The notes under the pieces were generated by a model, which had not been told where the DNA came from, searched no databases, and worked only from the letters and a program-made list of their open reading frames with translations. This document shows, one piece after another, positions 57,493 to 64,000 of a stretch of DNA of 64,000 nt. A program made the position numbers and the translations under genes. Source of the DNA: Holophagae bacterium (lineage in GTDB: Bacteria; Acidobacteriota; Holophagae; Acanthopleuribacterales; Acanthopleuribacteraceae); assembly GCA_030429565.1 (NCBI GenBank), contig JAUIFE010000001.1:496001-560000 (forward strand). Direction: 5' to 3'. Positions within the stretch are counted from its first letter, which is position 1, and each line of letters starts with the position of its first letter.

Positions 57493-59844
57493 TTAGGGCG
57501 CAAAAAAAGAAGCAATGGCCTGATACGGTTCCCGTTGATCGTCAAAACCGGCCCCATCCGAACGAATCTGCAGCATTTTGGTTTCGGCGCTGACAGTCAC
57601 CGTCACCCAGGCAAAACGCCGGCCACCGTCATCACCGGCAAGGGTCACCACTAAGAAATAAGGGCCTTCGAATAAATCAAGATCCTTCAAGCGCCGAATA
57701 TCGTTTCGGGTCAAACGCCGGCCACTATGAAAATCCGTGTTATGGCGTGCATCGGCGAAAGATAATGGAAAACCATCCTGAGGGATTAGGAAAACCGCGC
57801 GGGTCAAGTCATTATCAATCTGGACGCGGTAAATGGCGCGTGCCGCTAGTTGTGCACTCGGGATCGACTGATGAAACCGGCGTTGTTGCAACTGTTCCCC
57901 GTCGTCAAGGATTACCAAGAAGTCGAAGGAAACCGCGTCCTCAGGCGCCGGAGCATCCAGCGCAACATCCAACAGGGTCGTGCGTGGAAACTTGTCGCGC
58001 GCCAGGGGTTCAGCGCTAAAACCACTTTCAATGACAAAGCGCCCATCACGTTGCAGGTACTTGAAGCGGTCATAGGGCGACAAATTAGGCGTGTAATGGT
58101 ACTCCAAACCACCCTTCACAGCGGCATGTTTGTCATTAATCCAGTAGTGTCGTCCCCAGTACCGCCCACGTCCGCGCTGAAGCCCGCCGTCCTGTTCGCT
58201 CAATAGCAAGAAATCGAGGATTTTTCGTGAAGGTGGTAAACATCGTGAACGCCAAGCGCGCTGTTGGGCAACCGCCAGCAGCGGCCGGCTCTCCTCGGGA
58301 AACCGGCGCTGCAATTCAGCGAGGTCTGCATCGTCGTAATTCTCCGGCAAACGATCTTTGAGCATGCCAAACAGTTTGCGACGATGGGTTTGGTTGCCAG
58401 GCTGCATTTCGACCAGCAACATTTGATGATAAAGCGCTTTCTCGGGGTCATTCACGGCATACCGCGTAACCAACGCTGAAAGGCGGGCAACTTCTTGCGC
58501 GGCGGCGTCGACGTTAAAATCAGGTCGCAAATTAGGGTTGCCGCGAATTTCACGTTGCTTTCGGGGTTGAGCATCTGGACCGGCTCCGGTTTCGGCGCGA
58601 GCCGCGGCATCCCCGATCGCTTCTTGCAACCCATAAATGTTGAGGTCACGACCAATCGCGGTGTTGTTGCTCCCTTCTTGATGAATATTGGTGCCGCCGT
58701 TGTCAGCATCTTGAAAAACGCCGTCGTCAGCCGGTTCCTGATCGCGCTCACTGAGAGGCACGGCTTGCGAAGCCAAAGCGAGATCGACGCTAGGCTGATC
58801 GCGCGTCCGCTTGTGGAACCGGTGCCATGTCGGTACGACCAAACCCAGCAAAAGCAATGCAGCGATCCCCATTCGCCAAGCACGGCGCTGTTGCGATTGG
58901 CTCTTAGCAGCGGCCTCACATAAGGCCTTTGCAGCACGGGCATAGGCTTCCGAGTCCCACATCCCCGCCACCACGGTGAATTGGAACTCCGGCAGCTCAC
59001 GTTGCTGCTCCAGAAGGAGAACCAGTGCTTGCTCAAGCAGCACCACACTCTGAAAACGCAGCTCCGGTTTGGGGTGCAGTGCCTTCCAAAAAAAGATTTC
59101 TAACGGGTTGCGTCGCCATTGGGTGGATGAGGAAAGCCGGCTTTCCTGTTCGTGTTCGGGGTCTCCAATCGCTTGCAACAAGGCATCGGTGTTGAGCCCA
59201 AGCCGTGGCCGGCAACCGGTCAGCAGTTCATGGCACACCAGACCAAGGGTAAACACATCGTCGCGATGGTCACCCGCACGCCCCTCGCACACGGCCAATC
59301 CCGAGTAGAGCGGTGTTGCCATCACCGCTTCGAATGAGGGCATTAAGCCACGATCCACCAACATCGTGGCAATCCCAAAATCAAGGAGTTTGACACGCCC
59401 GGCATCGGTCACCATGATGTTGGCGGGCTTGAGATCCAGGTGGGCCACATTCTGATAGTGAACGTGTTTGAGCGCGCCGCAAATTTGTCGCACAAGGTCT
59501 ACAACATCGGCGGGCGCGAGACGGTCATGATCGCGAATAACCGCTTCCAATGAACGACCCTCGACCAGTTCCATGACTAAAAAAAGCCGCCCTTGCCATT
59601 CGCCCATCTCGTATATCTCGACGAGGTTCTCATGATGAAGGTTCCCGGCAATCCTAGCTTCTTGGCGAAAGCGCTCAAAAAAATCCGGCGCCAGGGTAAG
59701 GTCGTCAAAAGCAAACATAATCTTTAAGGCCACATAGCGTTTGATGTGGGTATCAAAGGCTTTAAAAACCTCTCCAGAACCACCTTGCGCGAGTTTTTCA
59801 ATCACCAAAAAATGGCGCACCATCTTTCCATCTAAGTCGCTCAT
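57493..59844 (-). CDS. Membrane Ser/Thr kinase-like protein, non-RD type
   Basis: 783 residues from the ATG at 59844 after GAGGGAG. Kinase domain about 10-275: AQGGSGEVFKA, VALKIMF, HLDLKPANIM with Asp137 and the Asn intact but Leu in place of Arg (non-RD), and LLDFGIA. A membrane helix follows at about 340-357. The region after it includes GGTNIHQEGSNNTAIGRD, a short motif seen in signalling and conflict proteins, and a large C-terminal part (about 440-783) with a helical stretch and a beta-rich domain, of no family I recognise. It is cotranscribed with the lipoprotein gene upstream (22 bases apart) and convergent to the TPR kinase. Confidence 0.85.
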   Translation of the reverse strand: MSDLDGKMVRHFLVIEKLAQGGSGEVFKAFDTHIKRYVALKIMFAFDDLTLAPDFFERFRQEARIAGNLHHENLVEIYEMGEWQGRLFLVMELVEGRSLEAVIRDHDRLAPADVVDLVRQICGALKHVHYQNVAHLDLKPANIMVTDAGRVKLLDFGIATMLVDRGLMPSFEAVMATPLYSGLAVCEGRAGDHRDDVFTLGLVCHELLTGCRPRLGLNTDALLQAIGDPEHEQESRLSSSTQWRRNPLEIFFWKALHPKPELRFQSVVLLEQALVLLLEQQRELPEFQFTVVAGMWDSEAYARAAKALCEAAAKSQSQQRRAWRMGIAALLLLGLVVPTWHRFHKRTRDQPSVDLALASQAVPLSERDQEPADDGVFQDADNGGTNIHQEGSNNTAIGRDLNIYGLQEAIGDAAARAETGAGPDAQPRKQREIRGNPNLRPDFNVDAAAQEVARLSALVTRYAVNDPEKALYHQMLLVEMQPGNQTHRRKLFGMLKDRLPENYDDADLAELQRRFPEESRPLLAVAQQRAWRSRCLPPSRKILDFLLLSEQDGGLQRGRGRYWGRHYWINDKHAAVKGGLEYHYTPNLSPYDRFKYLQRDGRFVIESGFSAEPLARDKFPRTTLLDVALDAPAPEDAVSFDFLVILDDGEQLQQRRFHQSIPSAQLAARAIYRVQIDNDLTRAVFLIPQDGFPLSFADARHNTDFHSGRRLTRNDIRRLKDLDLFEGPYFLVVTLAGDDGGRRFAWVTVTVSAETKMLQIRSDGAGFDDQREPYQAIASFFAP

Positions 59845-59866
59845 GGACGATTCTCCCTCGTTCGTG

Positions 59867-60217
59867 TCAATCCAGACATACTCTTTTTTGGCGGAAGCCC
59901 TCGTTCGTAAGCTGCACACATTCGCCACGTTCGAAATTCCAGCCGTCATGCCAACCCAAAGCCTCGCGGCCCCGGCCAGGTATGAAAAGTTTGGATCGGT
60001 GAGAAAGGCCGTGCCGCGCATTGGTAAATTCAACCGATACCCACATGCCCCGTGAGCTTTGATTTTCCACATGGACAATTACCGCTTGTGACGCCGATTC
60101 AATTTCGTAAATCACGCGGATGGGTAGTTCCGGTTTGCTTGAGCAGCTCCCCAAACACAAAAACGCAAAACACCCGAGTCGACTCAGGTAACAGACACAG
60201 AAACCCACTCGTTGCAT
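59867..60217 (-). CDS. Small lipoprotein upstream of the kinase-like gene
   Basis: 116 residues from the ATG at 60217, preceded by GAGG; a start at 60229 is possible. The N-terminus (VGFCVCYLSRLGCFAFLCLGSC) is a signal with lipobox LGSC. The mature part looks like a single beta-sandwich (PIRVIYEIESASQAVIVHVENQS, then RGREALGWHDGWNFERGECV). It may be a periplasmic or outer-membrane partner of the kinase C-terminal domain. No family recognised. Confidence 0.6.
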   Translation of the reverse strand: MQRVGFCVCYLSRLGCFAFLCLGSCSSKPELPIRVIYEIESASQAVIVHVENQSSRGMWVSVEFTNARHGLSHRSKLFIPGRGREALGWHDGWNFERGECVQLTNEGFRQKRVCLD

Positions 60218-60322
60218 CGTTTGCCTCATTTCCCACGGAGAAAGGGTGCGGCGATGCACCGAGGGCACACCAACCGCACACCAGATTTGGCTCAAAAGCG
60301 TTGACCCAAGCGCCATGCTGGT

Positions 60323-60922
60323 TTAGAACCGGTAGCGGCCACCCAATGAATAACTCAGACCCTTGTGGGAAACCGATAGGGACGCGGTCGACGCGGTCGG
60401 ATGCGTCACATAGTGCAAGCCACCGGTTAAACCCAACCGCGCGTTGACCTGAAACGCGGCCACCGACTCCAGCGCCAAACCTACTTTGAACTCGGAACTA
60501 CTGTCACCATTGCCGTAGTAATTCACGTCGGTTTTCAGGAGCATCCCCACCGGGCCTCCCGCTGATCGCAGTGTCCAGCGACCTTTTTGAAGCAGATCTA
60601 AAAAAAGACCACCGTGACCACTGACCGTGGTGCTGGTGACCTCAAACGAACTTTGGTCGAGGAAGGTCTCTGAAATCGAAGTACGCGCGAGGCCGGCCGT
60701 GAACGAGAGACCCCAGGGGAAACGCCCCCATTCGCCCATATCGCGTTGGTACAAGCCCTCCAAGCCTGCCGACAAAGCCGAACCACTGCCGGCAACCGAG
60801 GCCGCCTCGGCGCCGGGACTAAACTTAAAGCGCAAGCCCCAGACTGCATCGCCGGGATTACCACCGACGAGCGGGCCAACCAAAATCAAGAAGCCGAGCA
60901 ATACCGGAAAGGGACGTTTCAT
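60323..60922 (-). CDS. Outer-membrane barrel-like protein
   Basis: 199 residues from the ATG at 60922 (a weak ribosome binding site; the open frame extends to 60982). A signal peptide (PFPVLLGFLILVGPLVGG) is followed by alternating strands (WGLRFKFSPGAEAA, KGRWTLRSAGGPVGMLL, LGLTGGLHYVTHP) and a terminal LGGRYRF, whose final Phe suits outer-membrane insertion. About eight strands would fit, an OmpA/OmpW-like size. It lies upstream of the lipoprotein-kinase genes in the same direction and may belong to that operon. Confidence 0.65.
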   Translation of the reverse strand: MKRPFPVLLGFLILVGPLVGGNPGDAVWGLRFKFSPGAEAASVAGSGSALSAGLEGLYQRDMGEWGRFPWGLSFTAGLARTSISETFLDQSSFEVTSTTVSGHGGLFLDLLQKGRWTLRSAGGPVGMLLKTDVNYYGNGDSSSEFKVGLALESVAAFQVNARLGLTGGLHYVTHPTASTASLSVSHKGLSYSLGGRYRF

Positions 60923-61149
60923 CAATGAAAAACACCTGTTAAAGCTGTACGGATGCATATTTCCTCCAACCACCGTGCACACCGATCAGCGACCGGCCAC
61001 GGTGGCATATCGTCGTCAAAGACGGAATGTATTGAAGACCCACCGACAAGAAACCGTCGACCGTCCTCGCAGGAAAAGGTGCCAACAACACCCACAAGCG
61101 ATCAGGCAACGAGATTTTTTTTGCCAGACCCGTGATTGCACGCCGAAAT

Positions 61150-62340
61150 TCAGCGCTCGGCGCTCTCTAAAATTTTGTTTTTTAATAACTTGTACTCTTT
61201 TTCTGAAACCAACTTTTCTTGGTACAAGGACCGCGCTTTAACCAAACGTTCGGCCATCGGTAGGTTGGTATCGAACCGGTACCCTTCCAACGCGGTAATA
61301 CGCTGACGGCGGTATTCCTCCTCGTCAATCAATTGTTCCTTACGCCAATGTTTCAAGCGCCGCAGCAGATTCAACAGACGCTCGCGATCTTCCTCCAAAT
61401 GAAAGGGTTCGCGATCGAAATAAGCTGCTGCGCGGCGTGCCGACAAAAGCACGGCCAAACCTTCGGTTAAGTTGTGCAGCTCGTGAGCACGTTCTAAATG
61501 AAACACCGCCTTGTCGAAACGCCGCTCCAACAGATAAAGGCCGCCAATATTGAAATGGAGTTTGCTCTGATCCTCGGTACCAATTTCGCCGAAATCATCG
61601 CCGGCCGCCGCTGCTTGGAGCCCGATATCCAGAGCTTGGGCGGTGTCGTTATGGTTGATGCGTTCGGCCATTTCGCGCATACGCACCGCTTTGTCGTTGT
61701 GAAAAAGGATCTCGACGCGTTCGGTAACCGGCAGGAACAGAGCGGCCACCTCTTGATAAAAGGCCAGCAGCGACCGCTCGCGAATCACCTGCTGCACCTT
61801 TTCGCGCGGGGTTCCCTTTAAAGCACTGTCCGGCACCTCGTGAAACACTTCAATAAATTGCGGTTCCAAGCGTTTACCGGTTTTCAGAATTTGGATCTGG
61901 GCTGCAGCTTGGTAGGTGATGCGTGTCAGGGCTTGATTGGCGGGAAAGAAACCACGCCGAAATCGTTGCCGATGTTGCTTGAGAATGCGCAAATGCAGCA
62001 GAACGGCTCGTTCGCCCAGAATGCCGTTAAGCACCTGACTCTCCGCCCGGGCCGGTAATTGGTCGAGCACCAACTCTTTGGTCTGAATTTGGCGCTGCAA
62101 ATCGTGATGACCGACAACCTGAACGCGGCCGTCATTGAGAAAGCCGGCAACCAAGGCCGTATCCAAACCCTCGCGTAATTCGTGATCTTCAATAAGGAAC
62201 GCGACAGTTTTCACGTTATCAACCGCACGCACCGGATGCTGGAGTTCCATTGTTCTAATCGGCCGACCTTTGCCGGCGACCAGGGGCAAACACACCCATA
62301 AAACCAACCATCCAATGTGCTGTGATCTGATTTTTCGCAT
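61150..62340 (-). CDS. Secreted protein with two C-terminal SHOCT-like repeats
   Basis: 396 residues. Residues 1-23 are a signal peptide (HIGWLVLWVCLPLVAG). The middle is helical and mixed, with a TPR-like stretch (SKLHFNIGGLYLLERRFDKAVFHLERA, about 265-291). The C-terminus has two SHOCT-like units, LLRRLKHWRKEQLIDEEEYRRQR and YQEKLVSEKEYKLLKNKIL, short helical pairs often at protein ends. No enzyme motif. It is divergent to the second sigma factor gene and may be a target or partner of that system. Confidence 0.7.
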   Translation of the reverse strand: MRKIRSQHIGWLVLWVCLPLVAGKGRPIRTMELQHPVRAVDNVKTVAFLIEDHELREGLDTALVAGFLNDGRVQVVGHHDLQRQIQTKELVLDQLPARAESQVLNGILGERAVLLHLRILKQHRQRFRRGFFPANQALTRITYQAAAQIQILKTGKRLEPQFIEVFHEVPDSALKGTPREKVQQVIRERSLLAFYQEVAALFLPVTERVEILFHNDKAVRMREMAERINHNDTAQALDIGLQAAAAGDDFGEIGTEDQSKLHFNIGGLYLLERRFDKAVFHLERAHELHNLTEGLAVLLSARRAAAYFDREPFHLEEDRERLLNLLRRLKHWRKEQLIDEEEYRRQRITALEGYRFDTNLPMAERLVKARSLYQEKLVSEKEYKLLKNKILESAER

Positions 62341-62500
62341 AAAAACACCTTGCCTTATGTGGGGATTGCGGCAAAGCAGCCGCGACCACTTTGCCCCATT
62401 TGAGCGCGCCGGTAAGCGTTACCGGCGGCTACGCAAAACAAGGTGCAAACCGACACGCAAAAAAATCAGCTTGTTTGCACGCTGCATGAGGAGACACCCC

Positions 62501-63073
62501 ATGATCGATCAACAACCACACGACGTCGAACTTGTCGCAACGCTCTTAAAGCGTTGGCAACAAGGCGATCGTGCTGCATTTGAAGAACTATTCCTGACTT
62601 TTAACCAGGCGCTTCGAAATATTGCGCATTTCAAACTCAAACAGGAACGCGGCGGGCACCTGCTGCAAACGACGGCATTGATCAATGAACTCTTCTTAAA
62701 GTGGGTCAAGGGAACACCCGTACCCGCTGCATGCACCGCAACCTTTAAACGTTTTGCCGCCCGCGGGATGAGCCAGATCTTGATCGACCACGCACGCCGA
62801 CGGGACCGTCAGCCGCCGCTTTGCACACCCAATGACGATTTCGAGCCAAGCACGGCGACACCAAAGGTTTCGATCAACGATTACCTCGCCAAAAACCAGG
62901 CGATGGCACGGTTGGTGGAAGCGCGGCCCGACGACGCCTACATCGCCGTGTGTCGACTCGAATTGGACATGACGATTCAGGAAATCGCGGAACACTACCA
63001 AGTGCCCAAAAGTACTGTCGACCGCCACTGGCAGATCTGTAAAACGTTTCTCACCAAAACACTTACGCGTTAG
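62501..63073 (+). CDS. ECF-type RNA polymerase sigma factor
   Basis: 190 residues from the ATG at 62501 after GAGGAG. Same group as the protein at 54078: VATLLKRWQQGDRAAFEELFLTF, LLQTTALINELFLKW (region 2) and VCRLELDMTIQEIAEHYQVPKSTVDRHWQICKTFL (region 4). It is not followed by a kinase in the visible sequence but by a membrane protein. The secreted SHOCT-like gene is divergent from it. Confidence 0.88.
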   Translation: MIDQQPHDVELVATLLKRWQQGDRAAFEELFLTFNQALRNIAHFKLKQERGGHLLQTTALINELFLKWVKGTPVPAACTATFKRFAARGMSQILIDHARRRDRQPPLCTPNDDFEPSTATPKVSINDYLAKNQAMARLVEARPDDAYIAVCRLELDMTIQEIAEHYQVPKSTVDRHWQICKTFLTKTLTR

Positions 63074-63322
63074 CCGCTCAACACCGTTTCATGACTCGGC
63101 AAGGCCGGCCGAAACAAAACCAACAGTGCCGTCGTTTTGGCGGCTTGAGCGGTTTGCCGAAATTTTGGCCGGCCCCTTCTTTATAGATCAAACGCCCGGC
63201 AAAGCGACAATGGTCTCGCTCCCATAGCTCACCAAAGTATGTGACCTGCGTTGCGCCCAACGCGTGCCGGAAACTTTGGTGAACCATGCGGGTGAGGCGA
63301 CTTAATAAACTTAGGGAGCATT

Positions 63323-64000
63323 ATGCAGAAACATCAAACCCATTCCCAAGGCCCCGTTCTTATCACCCGGCCGGCCAAATCTCTATCGACACTCATCATC
63401 CTCGCCGTCATGCCGATCCTGGTCGGCCTTTTTTGTGTCGGCGCTGGGCTGCTCAATTATTTACCGGTTTTCGAAGCTGCTTTCATCTGTTTGTCTTTCG
63501 GGGTGCCTTGTCTTTCTTATCTTTGGTACGCAAGCAAACAGGTCACCTTAGACGAAAACGGACTCACGCTTACGCGTTTTGGGCAACCGCACCGTATCGA
63601 GGCATCCGATATCATGGCCGTCACCATCAACAAAATCGACGACAAGGGCATCCCGGCTTTTTATCGGATTCGTGGCCGCCGCGGCGAGCGTTTTTCCTTC
63701 ACGGTTAAGAAAACCGAACGGGACGCCGTCTTCCTGCGAATTGAACAGTTCGTCACAACGAGCTTGGCCTCACAAACAAGATACGATATGGGTTACTCCG
63801 GTTATTTTATTCCGATCATGTGCAGCAGCGCTTTTACGACCCTGATCATCATCGGCTTCATCGGCGACGCTTGGGTGTTACCGGCCGTCGCGGGGATCTG
63901 CTTTATGACAATCTTTTGCTTTCACTTCCTAACACACCTCTCGCTGACACCGGCCGGCTTGACAACAACCTTTCCAATGCCGTGGCGGCCAACGCGCCAT
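63323..64000 (+). CDS. Membrane protein, C-terminus beyond window
   Basis: At least 226 residues from the ATG at 63323, after AGGGAG; the frame is open to the window end. Two pairs of membrane helices (about 25-45 and 50-68; about 160-180 and 182-202) alternate with a polar domain (about 70-150; VTLDENGLTLTRFGQPHRIEASDI) whose beta-strand pattern resembles bacterial PH-like domains. After the second pair a similar phrase begins again (LSLTPAGLTTTF), suggesting an internal duplication. Function unknown. Confidence 0.65.
   Translation, partial: MQKHQTHSQGPVLITRPAKSLSTLIILAVMPILVGLFCVGAGLLNYLPVFEAAFICLSFGVPCLSYLWYASKQVTLDENGLTLTRFGQPHRIEASDIMAVTINKIDDKGIPAFYRIRGRRGERFSFTVKKTERDAVFLRIEQFVTTSLASQTRYDMGYSGYFIPIMCSSAFTTLIIIGFIGDAWVLPAVAGICFMTIFCFHFLTHLSLTPAGLTTTFPMPWRPTRH

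Overview
The window looks like chromosome of a Gram-negative Acidobacteriota. The best comparison is the Holophagae/Acanthopleuribacter type, but that is inference: no rRNA or other marker gene is present. Support comes from moderately high GC, two ECF sigma factors of the kind often paired with Ser/Thr kinases in this phylum, a VWFA-related secreted protein of acidobacterial type, several outer-membrane barrels and lipoproteins, and a lone secondary-metabolite megasynthase.

Layout. 1-2255 (minus) is a nonribosomal peptide synthetase cut by the window edge, reading adenylation, carrier protein, then an alpha-oxoamine-synthase-type PLP domain. An AT-rich 1.2 kb gap, a SMI1/KNR4-like protein and a small secreted protein follow. 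5449-18460 is a complete type I-C CRISPR-Cas locus, all on the minus strand. Array 2 (21 repeats) precedes cas3-cas5c-cas8c-cas7-cas4-cas1-cas2, which is followed by array 1 (41 repeats). Each array has its leader on its right side, and the two leaders share sequence and two inverted repeats. The two arrays use repeats that differ at three positions.

18800-25470 holds a DUF1801 protein, then a TetR regulator, an outer-membrane lipoprotein-sorting (LolA-like) protein, an outer-membrane barrel and an MMPL/RND exporter. A shared 13-bp operator-like site lies at nearly the same distance before the regulator and before the LolA-like gene. 25963-29440 has an acyltransferase-like/cyclic-nucleotide-binding fusion, asd, and a small zinc-ribbon protein. 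29792-36790 is a single-gene PKS-NRPS (KS-AT-ACP-C-A-PCP-TE). 37137-41913 holds an Rpn-type nuclease with a truncated tandem copy, small proteins, a VWA protein and an OmpA-like protein.

41982-49610 contains a sterol-desaturase-like hydroxylase and a cassette of a beta-propeller sensor kinase, two paralogous secreted proteins with matching upstream elements, and a LuxR-type response regulator. 49623-52940 carries a GH43 xylosidase-like enzyme and an aldose-1-epimerase-like protein, divergently arranged. 54078-64000 is a signalling island: two ECF sigma factors, two membrane Ser/Thr kinase-like proteins with unusual catalytic loops, a lipoprotein, a barrel, a secreted SHOCT-like protein and a membrane protein cut by the right edge.

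How the parts may work together. The CRISPR locus has every gene needed for adaptation (cas1, cas2, cas4), crRNA processing and Cascade (cas5c, cas7, cas8c) and target destruction (cas3). The TetR/LolA-like/barrel/RND set looks like one regulated envelope transport unit. The kinase, secreted pair and regulator look like one regulatory cassette. The two megasynthases are about 27 kb apart with unrelated genes between, so a joint product is not supported.
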